A stretch of 64,000 nt of DNA from Streptomyces pseudovenezuelae (GTDB lineage: Bacteria > Actinomycetota > Actinomycetes > Streptomycetales > Streptomycetaceae): NCBI RefSeq assembly GCF_029892565.1, contig NZ_JARXVH010000009.1, forward strand, positions 1-64,000. Direction: 5' to 3'. This document shows positions 32,822 through 41,407 of the stretch, piece by piece. Numbering within the stretch: the first letter of the stretch is position 1; each line of letters begins with the position of its first letter. The notes under the pieces were generated by a model. That model saw only the letters and a list, made by a program, of their open reading frames with translations, was not told the DNA's origin and did not search any database. The position numbers were made by a program, and so were the translations under genes.

Positions 32822-33580
32822 ATGGGCAAGAGCCGCAGAACACTTCCGGAAGAGCTTCTGCTGCTGGCATTGGACCCGGCCACGGGTACCACTGCACAGC
32901 CGCAGTCGCTCGACCTCGGTCTGGCCGGAGCACAGCTAGTAGAGCTGGCGCTGGCCGGACGGATAGCCCCAGACGGGGATCGTATCGCCGTAGTGGCACC
33001 ACGGCCGACTGGAGATCCGACACTGGACTGCGCGTTGGAGTTGCTGCGAAGGCGTGGCGCTCCGGTGCGTGCGGTCCACTGGATCGGCGGGCCCCGACTG
33101 GGGTTGCGCCAGACCTACCTCTCGCATCTGGAGCGGTGCGGCATGGTGCATGCCGTGGCGGGTCAGATGTGCGGGGTGTTGCCGACGACTCGTTATCAGG
33201 CGACGGACAACGCCATCAGCCGGGAGATCCGTGCCCGGCTGGATTCCGCGATCCGTACCGGCGTACCGCCGGACCCACGGACCGCGGCGTTGGCCGCGCT
33301 CGCTCACGCGGTCGGTCTCGGCAAGCACCTGTATCCGGGTAATGAGGGACGCTCGTCCCGCTCCCGGCTGCGGGATCTGATCCGGCACGACCCGATGGGC
33401 GGCCTCGTGGCACACGCCGTGATGGACGTCCAGAACGGTGTGGCGGCCCAGCCGCGTCGCAGTCCGGCCCCGGCCGGCCGCCAGGCGGTCGGACCACCGG
33501 CCAGGCAGGTATCCGAACCCGCTCGCGGTGTTCCGATGCAGCCGCATCGCAGTTCCATGGCACGTGTCGTGGCCCACTGA
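32822..33580 (+). CDS. GPP34 (GOLPH3/Vps74)-family protein
   Basis: The ATG has GGGGAGG upstream. The sequence begins SRRTLPEELLLLALDP and continues LDLGLAGAQLVELALAGRI, the standard opening of bacterial GPP34 proteins. It ends with a helical segment (TAALAALAHAVGLGKHLYPG) and a basic Pro/Arg tail. In eukaryotes GOLPH3 binds phosphatidylinositol 4-phosphate at the Golgi; the role of the many Streptomyces copies is not settled. It is divergent from the carboxypeptidase gene and followed by a strong terminator. Confidence 0.85.
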   Translation: MGKSRRTLPEELLLLALDPATGTTAQPQSLDLGLAGAQLVELALAGRIAPDGDRIAVVAPRPTGDPTLDCALELLRRRGAPVRAVHWIGGPRLGLRQTYLSHLERCGMVHAVAGQMCGVLPTTRYQATDNAISREIRARLDSAIRTGVPPDPRTAALAALAHAVGLGKHLYPGNEGRSSRSRLRDLIRHDPMGGLVAHAVMDVQNGVAAQPRRSPAPAGRQAVGPPARQVSEPARGVPMQPHRSSMARVVAH

Positions 33581-33887
33581 GCCGCAGTCCCACGACACCG
33601 CCGCGCATCATCACCACCGCATGACCGCACCACCGCACCGCCAACGACCGCACCGTCAGTCCCAAGACCCGGTACGGGAGCCGCTGGACCGAGCGGGGTG
33701 AAGTAGACGTAACGTCTCTTCACCCCGCTCGGCCGCGTCCGCGAGGGCTTTCGGAAAACCCGAATACGGCTTGGACCTGCCGCATATCCAACGTTTCCCA
33801 GCGGTAGTAACCACCTTGGTGGCAATCTGCTCAACAGCAGATACGCAAAGTGGCAAACAGAGGTCCGCAGCCGGAGGTGCACGTCCC
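33581..33887. other. Intergenic region after the GPP34 gene
   Basis: About 300 bases without a gene. The first 100 are a CACCGC/CATCACC-rich low-complexity stretch, then a long hairpin terminator (33689-33732), then the presumed promoter of the XRE regulator with an AT-richer patch around 33815-33850. GGAGGT at 33870 is its ribosome site. Confidence 0.6.
33689..33732. terminator. Long hairpin terminator
   Basis: CCGAGCGGGGTGAAG pairs perfectly with CTTCACCCCGCTCGG (15 bp). Inside, AGACGT and ACGTCT form a further 6-bp stem with one bulged T and a one-base centre. There is no U-run, as is common for Streptomyces terminators. It lies about 110 bases after the GPP34 stop and upstream of the XRE gene. 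Confidence 0.85.
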
Positions 33888-34745
33888 GTGGCGTCCAGTG
33901 TCAATCCCACCGTCCGGCGACGCCGGCTGGGTCAAGAGTTGCGCCGGCTCCGTGAGCTGAAGGGCATGACGGCCGAAGAAGTCGCCGAGCGGCTGCTGGT
34001 GTCGCAGTCGAAGATCAGCCGTCTGGAGAACGGACGGCGCAGCATCAGCCAGCGCGACGTCCGCGACCTGTGCGGGGTCTACGAGGTCGAGGACGTCCGG
34101 ATCGTCGACTCGCTGATGCAGATGGCCAAGGACTCGCGCCAGCAGGGCTGGTGGCACTCCTTCGGCGACATCCCCTACAGCGTCTACATCGGACTGGAGA
34201 CGGACGCCGCGAGCCTGCGGGTCTACGATCCCCAGGTCGTCCCGGGCCTGTTGCAGACCCGGCAGTACGCCGAGGCGCTGATCGCGGGCGCGTTGCCGGA
34301 GACGGCCGCCGCGGACGTCGAGAAGCGCGTCCAGGTGCGGCTGCGCAGGCAGGAACGCATCACCGCCCCGGAGAACCCGTTGCGCCTGTGGACGGTGATG
34401 GACGAGGCCGCGGTGCGCCGCGTGGTGGGAAACCGTTCCCTCATGCGCGACCAGCTGGAGTATCTCGTCGAGCAGTCCCAACTGCCGCACGTCACCGTGC
34501 AGGTGATCCCCTTCGAGATGGGCGCGCACCCGGGCGTGAACGGCCAGTACGCGATCCTGGAGTTCCCCGACGCGGCCGACTCCAGCGTGGTCTACATCGA
34601 GGGCGTGACCAGCGACCTGTATCTGGAGAAGGCGAACGACGTCCAGAAGTACAGCGTGATGTACGAGCACTTGAGGGCGCAGGCGCTGAACGCGGACCAG
34701 TCGCGGCAGTTCATCGCGGACATCGCCAAGGAGTACGCGCGTTGA
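33888..34745 (+). CDS. XRE-family regulator with DUF5753 (Scr1-type) domain
   Basis: GTG at 33888 follows GGAGGT. The first 75 residues form the helix-turn-helix: RRLGQELRRLRELKGMTAEE, then VAERLLVSQSKISRLENGRR. The rest is DUF5753: YDPQVVPGLLQTRQYAEALI and ENPLRLWTVMDEAAVRRVVG, then LPHVTVQVIPFEMGAHPGVN and a VYIEGVTSDLYLEKANDV end. Streptomyces encodes dozens of such regulators, each usually followed by a small DUF397 protein, as here (34954). These pairs have been compared to toxin-antitoxin-like and developmental switches such as the WhiJ system. Confidence 0.92.
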   Translation: MASSVNPTVRRRRLGQELRRLRELKGMTAEEVAERLLVSQSKISRLENGRRSISQRDVRDLCGVYEVEDVRIVDSLMQMAKDSRQQGWWHSFGDIPYSVYIGLETDAASLRVYDPQVVPGLLQTRQYAEALIAGALPETAAADVEKRVQVRLRRQERITAPENPLRLWTVMDEAAVRRVVGNRSLMRDQLEYLVEQSQLPHVTVQVIPFEMGAHPGVNGQYAILEFPDAADSSVVYIEGVTSDLYLEKANDVQKYSVMYEHLRAQALNADQSRQFIADIAKEYAR

Positions 34746-34953
34746 ACAAGGGCCCTCTGGGCCGGTCTTCGACGGAAGCGGCCGCAGAGTACACCGTCGA
34801 TAGGCCGAATTGGAAGACCCACCTGGAATATGCCATTCAGACGAGTGAATGACAGCTTCGTACGCGGGGGTTGGCGAGTACCGTCGATCACGCCAATCAG
34901 ACACCAAGGTTGGCGCAAACCAGCAACTCGTCATCTGGCAATACGGAGCAAAA

Positions 34954-35145
34954 ATGGCAATTCGTCAGGGCGTCACGGCCACCTGGACCAAGTCCTCCTA
35001 CTCCACGGGGAACGGGGCCTGCGTCGAGGTCAAGTCCCCGGTCACCGAGGGCCTGTCCGTCCGTGACTCCAAGGTCACCGAAGGACCGGAACTGGCCTTC
35101 CCCTCCGACGCGTGGAACGCCTTCGTGACCTCGGTCAAGGCGTAA
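34954..35145 (+). CDS. DUF397-domain small protein, partner of the XRE regulator
   Basis: The 63-residue protein is a single DUF397 domain: TATWTKSSYSTGNGACVEVK, then VRDSKVTEGPELAFPSDAWN. The ATG at 34954 has GGAG eight bases upstream; longer in-frame starts add sequence unlike the family. DUF397 proteins accompany DUF5753 regulators and, in WhiJ-type loci, are thought to modulate them. The 208 bases between the two genes hold no convincing gene; a TTG-started 35-codon frame overlapping the regulator stop was rejected. Confidence 0.9.
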   Translation: MAIRQGVTATWTKSSYSTGNGACVEVKSPVTEGLSVRDSKVTEGPELAFPSDAWNAFVTSVKA

Positions 35146-35274
35146 CGGCACGTCTGTCACACATGCCACAACTTCACAAGCTGCACCACCCAGAGCCCTC
35201 TCGACCAGCCCGCCGTCCTTGCCGAGGGGGCTCGGCTTGTGCCCTCGCAGTCCCGTTGTCCCTGATCGTCCCGG

Positions 35275-36129
35275 TTACCGGAGCCGGTCCACGTACGTGT
35301 CCGTCCCCGGCACCGTCGGGATGAACGGCGCCACCAACTCGACCCGCCCCAGGCCCGATTCGGCGACCTGCTCGTCCAGCCCCGTGAAGTACGCCTCCCA
35401 GCACTCGCGCGGGTCCGCCTCCAGGAACCACAGCAGGGTCAGCCGCGTATCGACCCCTTCGACCTGCTTCACGTAGGTCATGCGGTCGCCGGGCAGGGGC
35501 GTCGGCCGGAAGACGGTCACCAGCGCGGCCGGCGACCCCGCCACCCGCTTCGGCAGATGACGCGAACGCAGCCACTCCGCCAACTCGGCCCGCTGCTCGG
35601 CCGATTCGGCGTCGATCACCTCCAACACCAGCCCCGCGTAGGGGTGATCGAGGGCATGGAAGTCCCGCGGCCCGGCCGCACCGTCCCGGTACACGGTCAT
35701 CTCGTGGTCCTGGAAGGCGGTGAAGACGTGGGTGCGGTCCTGGTAGACCCGGGCGTCACGGTTGAGGCGCTTGTTGATCGCCACGGTCCACTTCATGTGG
35801 TCGTCGTAGCGGCCGTCGGTGATCCAGTACGTGGAGAGGTAGCAGCCGGCGGCGACCGGCTGGGCGATCGCCGACTTCTCCGGATAGCGCAGGAGTTGGA
35901 GGTCCCGGGTGGCGACCCAGCGGCGCCCGGCGTACATCCAGGGCATCGCCATCGCACCGGCGTAGTAGTGGTCGTCCTCGTACCAGCGGTTGTACGCGTA
36001 CTCGTGGCCCGGGTGCGGTTCGACCATGGTGATCAGCGCGTGGCCCGGGCGGACTCCGTACGGGCCGACGGCGGCCAGTTCGGCGTACGTCTGACTGCGG
36101 GTGTCTGTCTTTTCGGGGCCCTCGGACAT
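35275..36129 (-). CDS. Conserved hypothetical protein, first gene under the CTGACG-N3-CGTCAG operator
   Basis: I do not recognise the family with certainty. The 284 residues look like two related ferredoxin-like halves: an N-terminal GHALITMVEPHPGHEYAYNR, then WYEDDHYYAGAMAMPWMYAG, a pattern like EthD or dimeric alpha-beta-barrel proteins, and a second half with ALVTVFRPTPLPGDR. There is no signal peptide. It is divergent from an SDR gene and shares a perfect palindrome with it (36167-36183), the same operator found upstream of catabolic-looking genes at 56-62 kb. A role in the same pathway is inferred. Confidence 0.65.
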   Translation of the reverse strand: MSEGPEKTDTRSQTYAELAAVGPYGVRPGHALITMVEPHPGHEYAYNRWYEDDHYYAGAMAMPWMYAGRRWVATRDLQLLRYPEKSAIAQPVAAGCYLSTYWITDGRYDDHMKWTVAINKRLNRDARVYQDRTHVFTAFQDHEMTVYRDGAAGPRDFHALDHPYAGLVLEVIDAESAEQRAELAEWLRSRHLPKRVAGSPAALVTVFRPTPLPGDRMTYVKQVEGVDTRLTLLWFLEADPRECWEAYFTGLDEQVAESGLGRVELVAPFIPTVPGTDTYVDRLR

Positions 36130-36166
36130 GGGCGTTCCCCTTCCTTCGTCCGCCGGTCGCCCATAC

Positions 36167-36183
36167 TCTGACGCCCCGTCAGA
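36167..36183. promoter_or_regulatory. Shared operator, copy 1: TCTGACG-CCC-CGTCAGA
   Basis: This is a perfect 7-bp inverted repeat with a three-base centre. It is 38 bases upstream of the hypothetical gene (minus) and 46 upstream of the SDR gene (plus). The same motif recurs at 56371, 57258 and 61891, with a weaker copy at 56431. Confidence 0.8.
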
Positions 36184-36228
36184 AAAAGCGCCAGGGTCAG
36201 GGACGCGGCGCCGGGTCGGAGGTCTCTC

Positions 36229-37017
36229 ATGTCACTGCTCGCGGGCAAGACGGTCGTCGTGTCGGGAGTCGGCGCCGGGCTCGGTCATCAGGTCGCGGCG
36301 GCCGTCGTGCGCGACGGCGGGAACGCCGTGCTCGGGGCGCGTACGGAGGCGAACCTCGCCAAGAGCGCCTCCGACATCGATCCGGACGGGGCGCACACGG
36401 CGTACCGGGCGACCGACATCACGGACGAGGCGCAGTGCGAGGCGCTGGCGGCGCTCGCGCGGGAGCGGTTCGGGCGGATCGACGCGGTCGTCCAGGTGGC
36501 CGCCTGGGACAGCTACTTCGGCGGGGTGGAGGACGCCGACTTCGCGACCTGGCAGTCGGTGATCGACGTGAACCTGCTGGGGTCGCTGCGGATGACGCGG
36601 GCCTGTCTGCCGGGGCTCAGGGCGGCCGGGGGCGGGTCGGTCGTCCTCATCGGGACGCAGTCGGCGGTCGCGGCCCCCTCGCAGGTGCGACAGGCGGCGT
36701 ACGCGGCCTCCAAAGGGGCGCTGACGAGCGCGATGTACTCGCTGGCGCGGGAGCTCGGGCCGGACCGGATCCGGGTCAACACCGTGCTGCCGGGCTGGAT
36801 GTGGGGGCCGCCGGTGCAGGCGTTCGTGCAATTCACCTCGCACACGGAGGGGGTGCCGGAGGCGGACGTACTGAAGCGGCTGACGGATCGGATGGCGCTG
36901 CCGGACCTTGCCACGGACGGGGACGTGGCGGACGCGGCCGTATTTCTGGCCTCGGACCGGGCGCGGGCGATCACGGGACAGTCTTTGCTGGTCAACGCGG
37001 GCGAGTTGATGCGCTGA
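36229..37017 (+). CDS. SDR-family oxidoreductase under the shared operator
   Basis: The Rossmann start is KTVVVSGVGAGLGHQVAAAV (GxxxGxG type). The central VAAWDSYFGG replaces the usual NNAG. Catalytic Ser lies in VVLIGTQSAVAAPS and Tyr-Lys in AAYAASKGAL; the C-terminus is ITGQSLLVNAGELM. At 262 residues it has the classical size. Together with the divergent hypothetical gene and the operator between them it appears to belong to the same regulon as the 52-62 kb enzymes. Probable reaction: oxidation or reduction of a secondary alcohol or ketone. Confidence 0.9.
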   Translation: MSLLAGKTVVVSGVGAGLGHQVAAAVVRDGGNAVLGARTEANLAKSASDIDPDGAHTAYRATDITDEAQCEALAALARERFGRIDAVVQVAAWDSYFGGVEDADFATWQSVIDVNLLGSLRMTRACLPGLRAAGGGSVVLIGTQSAVAAPSQVRQAAYAASKGALTSAMYSLARELGPDRIRVNTVLPGWMWGPPVQAFVQFTSHTEGVPEADVLKRLTDRMALPDLATDGDVADAAVFLASDRARAITGQSLLVNAGELMR

Positions 37018-37177
37018 CGCCCTTTTCTCAGCCGGTCGGCTGTTCAGATACATAAACCCAGGACAGTAAGCGGAACATTTTTACGGTCTCTTGACCTTCC
37101 GCTTGCTTGCCGTGGGCACGCCATCCCACCCAGAGTTCACATGCCCGACCCCGGCAGCGGAACCTGGAAGGGGACCC

Positions 37178-38752
37178 ATGAACAGTCTCGACTGGACTGT
37201 GCTCATCGCCTATTTCGGCGTGATGATCGCGATCGGCGTCTGGTCGCACAAGCGTGTGGACAACGTCAGCGACTTCTTCACCGCGGGCGGCAAGATGCCC
37301 TGGTGGCTGTCCGGCATCTCGCACCACATGTCGGGCTACAGCGCGGTGATGTTCACGGGCTACGCGGGCATCGCCTACACCTACGGCGTCACCTCGTTCA
37401 TCACCTGGTCCTTCCCGATCGCGCTGGGCATCGCCATCGGCTCCAAGCTGTTCGCGCCGCGCATCAACCGGCTGCGCTCCCGGCTGCACGTCGCCTCCCC
37501 GCTCGAATACCTCAAGAACCGCTACGACTTGAAGACGCAGCAGGCCCTCGCCTGGTCCGGCATGCTGCTGAAGATCGTCGACGTCGGCGCCAAGTGGGCG
37601 GCGATCGCGACCCTGTTGTCCGTGTTCACCGGGATGTCCCTCAACCAGGGCATCCTCATCACCGGCGCGATCACGGCCGTCTACTGCACGATCGGCGGTC
37701 TGTGGGCGGACGCGCTGACCGAACTGGGCCAGTTCATCATCCAGTTGATGGCCGGCGTCGCGATGTTCATCGCCGTCGTCCTGAAGCTGAACGACAAGGG
37801 CATCGGCTTCCTCGGCGCCTGGGACGAGCCGGCCCTGCACGGCCACGGCAAACCGCTTGTCGGCCCGTACGGCACGGTCTTCCTGCTCGCCTTCCTGTTC
37901 ATCAAGCTCTTCGAGTACAACGGCGGCATGCTCAACCAGGCCCAGCGCTACATGGCCACGGGCAGCCCGCGTGAGGCCGAGCGCTCCGCGCGGCTCTCGG
38001 CGGCGCTGTGGCTGGTCTGGCCGGTGGTCCTGTTCTTCCCCATGTGGATGTCGCCGCTGCTGGTGACCGCGAAGAAGCCCGACGGCTCCGACTCGTACGC
38101 CCTGATGACCGAACAGCTCCTCCCCCACGGTCTGTTGGGTCTCGTCATCGTCGGCTTCTTCTCGCACACCATGGCCATGTGCTCCTCCGACGCCAACGCG
38201 ATCGCGGCCGTGTTCACCCGGGACGTGGCGCCGGTGGTGTCGAAGCAGGCGCGGGCCTGGAACGAGCGGTCCGGGCTGATCGCGGCACGCGTCACCACCG
38301 TCCTCTTCCTCGGCCTGTCCATGGCGGTGGCCACCCAGGTCAACTCCCCCGCGTTCAAGGACATCATCACCGTCGTGATCAAGTGGGTCGCCGGTCTCAT
38401 GGGCCCGATCGCGATCCCGATGATGCTGGGTCTGCTCCGCCCGTTCCGCCGCTCCGGCCCGACGGCGGCGCTCACCAGCTGGTCCATGGGCCTGTTGGCC
38501 TTCTGGCTGGTCAACTACCCGATCAACTGGAGCGTCGACGGCGGCGTCCCGCTCCAGTACCAGGTGTCGATCCCGCTGGTGGTGTCGCTGGTCCTGTACA
38601 TCCTCATCGGCTTCCTGAAGCCGGAGGACAGCCCGGAGCGCCTCGCGGTCATCGAGACGATCAACACGGACGACGACAGCACAGCGATCGCCGTACCGGC
38701 CCCGGCCGGCCCGGTCGAGGACACGGTCGCCACGTCACCGACCAAGGACTGA
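37178..38752 (+). CDS. Sodium:solute symporter family transporter
   Basis: The ATG at 37178 follows AAGGGGA. The 524-residue protein has the SSS-family topology of about thirteen helices, with an N-terminal DWTVLIAYFGVMIAIGVW, a GGKMPWWLSGISHHMSGYSA signature and a long VFLLAFLFIKLFEYNGGMLN helix. The solute may be a sugar, inositol, proline or carboxylate; the GGKMPWW and HHMSGYSA stretches recall sugar/inositol-type members. The cytoplasmic tail is Asp/Ala/Pro-rich. It stands alone; the 160 bases upstream include an AT-richer segment that probably holds its promoter. Confidence 0.88.
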   Translation: MNSLDWTVLIAYFGVMIAIGVWSHKRVDNVSDFFTAGGKMPWWLSGISHHMSGYSAVMFTGYAGIAYTYGVTSFITWSFPIALGIAIGSKLFAPRINRLRSRLHVASPLEYLKNRYDLKTQQALAWSGMLLKIVDVGAKWAAIATLLSVFTGMSLNQGILITGAITAVYCTIGGLWADALTELGQFIIQLMAGVAMFIAVVLKLNDKGIGFLGAWDEPALHGHGKPLVGPYGTVFLLAFLFIKLFEYNGGMLNQAQRYMATGSPREAERSARLSAALWLVWPVVLFFPMWMSPLLVTAKKPDGSDSYALMTEQLLPHGLLGLVIVGFFSHTMAMCSSDANAIAAVFTRDVAPVVSKQARAWNERSGLIAARVTTVLFLGLSMAVATQVNSPAFKDIITVVIKWVAGLMGPIAIPMMLGLLRPFRRSGPTAALTSWSMGLLAFWLVNYPINWSVDGGVPLQYQVSIPLVVSLVLYILIGFLKPEDSPERLAVIETINTDDDSTAIAVPAPAGPVEDTVATSPTKD

Positions 38753-38756
38753 CCGC

Positions 38757-39872
38757 TCAGGCTCTCGGGTACCGCACCAGCCACCCCGGGGACGATCCCC
38801 CGGGACCGTGCAGCGCGGGCCCCTGGGTCATCTCCATCGCGAAGTCGTCCGCCAGTTCCAGCAGTGTGGGGCGGCCCTCCAGCTCGGCCAGCCAGGCCGG
38901 CGGGAGGGCCGTTTCGCCGTGCAGGGCGCCCAGCAGACCGCCGGTGAGGGCGCCGGTCGCGCCCGAGGGACCGTCGTGGTTCACCGCGAGGCACAGTCCG
39001 TGCCGGACGTCCTCGCCGACCAGGGCGCAGTACACGGCGGCGCCCAGCACCCCGTCCGCCGACCCGTCCGCCGCCAGCTCCTCCACGCGTGCCGCCGTGG
39101 GCAGCCCCTGCCGGACGGCGCCCAGGGCGTGCTGCAACGCGCCGGAGACGGGCTCGTGCCCCGGCCGCGCCGCCAGCAGCCCCAGCGCCCGCTGCACGGC
39201 CGCGTCGAGGCTCTCGCCGCGCGCGAGCCCGTGCACGATGACGGCGTACGCCCCCGCCGACAGGTACGCCGTGGGATGCCCGTGGGTCTGCGCCGCGCAC
39301 TCCACGGCGAGCTGTACGACGAGCTGCGGCTCCCAGCCCACGAGCAGCCCGAAGGGCGCCGAGCGGGCGGTGGCCTCCGGGCCGAGCTCGGCCGGGCTCT
39401 TGGGGGACTCCAGCGTGCCCATGGTGTCGTCGCCGAACCCGATGAGCAGCGCCCGGGTCGGCTCGCGCCGGGCGTACAGCCACTCCTCGCGGGCCAGCCA
39501 GCCGTCGTCCTTACGACGCTCGTCCGGCCCCCAGTCCCGCTGGGTGGAGGCCCATCGCAGATACGCCCGGTGCAGATCGGTCGGCGGATGCCAGGCACCC
39601 GTGTCACGGCGTACCTGGGCCCGTATCAGCCCGTCCACGGAGAACAGCGTCAGCTGCGTGAGATGGGTGACGGCACCGCGCCGCCCGTAGGCGAAGACGA
39701 GATCGGCGATGCCGTCCGCCCCGTACGCCTCCCGGATCTCCTCCAGGTCCAGCACGTCGACCGGCGCGCCCAGCGCGTCCCCGACGGACACCCCGAGGAG
39801 CGTCCCGCGCACCCGGCTGCGGAAGTCCTGCTGCTCGACACGGCCCCAGACGGCCCCGGCTGTCGCACCCAC
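38757..39872 (-). CDS. ADP-ribosylglycohydrolase-fold protein lacking metal ligands
   Basis: GTG at 39872 is preceded by GGGGAGG; the open frame continues 41 codons upstream without similarity. The fold is clear: RSRVRGTLLGVSVGDALGAP, THLTQLTLFSVDGLIRA, a middle helical bundle and NHDGPSGATGALTGGLLGAL. Active ADP-ribosylhydrolases carry TDDT and DxD-type metal ligands in these places. Here TDDTQM reads THLTQL and the DSDS of the C-terminal motif reads GPSGAT. All predicted magnesium-binding Asp residues are therefore missing, so this is probably a pseudo-enzyme, perhaps one that binds ADP-ribose. It converges on the symporter gene with four bases between them. Confidence 0.82.
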   Translation of the reverse strand: MGATAGAVWGRVEQQDFRSRVRGTLLGVSVGDALGAPVDVLDLEEIREAYGADGIADLVFAYGRRGAVTHLTQLTLFSVDGLIRAQVRRDTGAWHPPTDLHRAYLRWASTQRDWGPDERRKDDGWLAREEWLYARREPTRALLIGFGDDTMGTLESPKSPAELGPEATARSAPFGLLVGWEPQLVVQLAVECAAQTHGHPTAYLSAGAYAVIVHGLARGESLDAAVQRALGLLAARPGHEPVSGALQHALGAVRQGLPTAARVEELAADGSADGVLGAAVYCALVGEDVRHGLCLAVNHDGPSGATGALTGGLLGALHGETALPPAWLAELEGRPTLLELADDFAMEMTQGPALHGPGGSSPGWLVRYPRA

Positions 39873-40060
39873 CAAGACCTCCCCGACGGCACCGCCTCTA
39901 CGCACGACAGCACAGCACTGTAATCGAACGGGGACGGTGGGTTGAGGGGGCGGGACGGTGTGGGGTCTGTGCTGCATGCGGAGCCGAACGGACACGAACG
40001 GTCAACTGCCAGCCATATCAGGTCATTTCATGGCCCCGCTCGTACCCGGTGCGTCGCCGG

Positions 40061-40552
40061 TCACATGTGGACGATCGGTCCGCTCGGTTCACCGCTCGCG
40101 GGCCGACCCCTGTGGAACACGAGGGCGGCGATCACGGCGCCCGCGGTGAAGAGGCCGGCCGACCACCAGTAGGCGGCCGAGTAGCTGTGCAGCTGGGCCT
40201 GGGCGACGGCGGCCGGAGTGGACGTCCTGCCGACCAGGAAGACGATCTTCCGGCCGAACAGGTCGGCCAGCCTGCCGCCGAGGAGCAGCAGACTGCCGAA
40301 GGCCAGGGCGTAGGCCGTGACGATCCACTGCCGACTGCCGTCACTGAAACCCAGGTCGCGCTGCGCGGACGGCATCGCGATGTTCACGATCGTCACATCC
40401 AGCACGACCATCAGCTGGGCGATCGCGATCACGATCAGGACCCACCAGCGACGCCGGTCCGGTGCGTCTGTGTCTGTGCCTGCGACCGCGAGAGGAGCCT
40501 GGGGCGGGGGCGCGGCCACTTCCTCGGTCAGAGGCTTGGGCGATTTGGACAT
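40061..40552 (-). pseudogene. MFS drug transporter with large in-frame internal deletion
   Basis: The start at 40552 has GGAGAG and encodes a normal DHA2-type opening: RRRWWVLIVIAIAQLMVVLD, then VTIVNIAMPSAQRDLG, then a LLLLGGRLADLFGRKIVFLV helix. It then jumps in frame to the family's C-terminus (QAQLHSYSAAYWWSAGLFTA). Only 163 of about 500 residues remain, so roughly ten of fourteen helices are missing. It cannot work as a transporter. The frame is intact, so a short membrane protein may still be made. It lies 114 bases downstream of its TetR regulator. Confidence 0.85.
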
Positions 40553-40580
40553 GGGACTCTCCGGGAGCAACGAACGAAAA

Positions 40581-40638
40581 CGAAACGAAGCCGTTTCGCT
40601 GCGCCAGTGCACGCATGTAGTGGCAGCAACTGCCACTA
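40581..40638. promoter_or_regulatory. Two palindromes upstream of the deleted MFS gene
   Basis: TAGTGGCAG-CAA-CTGCCACTA at 40618-40638 is a perfect 9-bp inverted repeat, typical of TetR operators. CGAAACG-AAGC-CGTTTCG at 40581-40598 is a second perfect 7-bp dyad. Both lie between the TetR gene and the transporter start (40552), so the operator architecture is intact although the target is not. Confidence 0.75.
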
Positions 40639-40666
40639 GGCTCAATCTGCCGCACGGCAGTGCTTG

Positions 40667-41263
40667 TCACACGGGAGTGGGGGTGGGGACATCGCCGGTA
40701 CGGAGAAGTTCGAGGGCCTGCTCGATGGCCAGGCCCAAGGCGGCGGGCTCCTCACTGCGCGCCCATTCCGCGATCGAGATCTCGACGACGGCGGCGACGT
40801 TCGCGGCGGCGAGGGCGGCGACCACTTCAGTGGTACGACCCCCGGTGCGCCGGCGAATCTCCGCCGCGAGGTTCTCGCGCCACGTCCAGTTCACGGCCCG
40901 CAACTCCGCATGGAGGGACCTGGTCCGGACGATGATCCGGTAGACGGCCTTGCGCCGTTCCGAATCGCCCTCGATGGTCCGCCGGACACTGTCGACCACC
41001 TGGAACAGGGCCTGCGGCAGCGGGAGTTCCTCGGGCAGGCCGCGCAGTTCATCGAGCGCGGTGTGCAGGGTGTCCTCGGTGAAGCGGACGACGAGCGCTT
41101 CCTTGGTCGGGTAGTAGCGGTACACCGTCCGGGGACCGACCTCCGCCGCGGCGGCGATCTGCTCGATCGTCGTGGCGTCGAACCCCTGCTCACTGAAGAG
41201 CGCGATGGCCGTGTCCGCGATGAGCTGACGGGTCCGCTCCATCTTGATCTCTCGAAGTCCCAC
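40667..41263 (-). CDS. TetR-family transcriptional regulator
   Basis: GTG at 41263 has GGAAGG upstream. Residues 8-60 are a TetR helix-turn-helix: ERTRQLIADTAIALFSEQGF, then DATTIEQIAAAAEVGPRTVY, then RYYPTKEALV. The rest is helical with a WTWRENLAAEI motif near residue 130. At 198 residues it has a normal length. It is encoded immediately upstream of, and on the same strand as, the deleted MFS gene, and two palindromes lie between. It probably repressed that pump. Confidence 0.9.
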   Translation of the reverse strand: MGLREIKMERTRQLIADTAIALFSEQGFDATTIEQIAAAAEVGPRTVYRYYPTKEALVVRFTEDTLHTALDELRGLPEELPLPQALFQVVDSVRRTIEGDSERRKAVYRIIVRTRSLHAELRAVNWTWRENLAAEIRRRTGGRTTEVVAALAAANVAAVVEISIAEWARSEEPAALGLAIEQALELLRTGDVPTPTPV

Positions 41264-41407
41264 TCCACACCTTCCAGCACACCGGCTTGCCGTTCTTGCC
41301 ATCCTGGCGCCCATGCTGCCATCTGGCGGCCACCGCCATATGACAGTACGAGCGAGTACAGAGCCCTTCAACGGCCCTGCGGCTGGTGGGCCGGCGGTCC
41401 GGTCGGC

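Noticed and set aside
34743..34853. TTG-started 35-codon frame overlapping the XRE regulator stop
   Set aside because: It is too short and lacks DUF397 or other recognisable sequence; the real DUF397 gene is at 34954.
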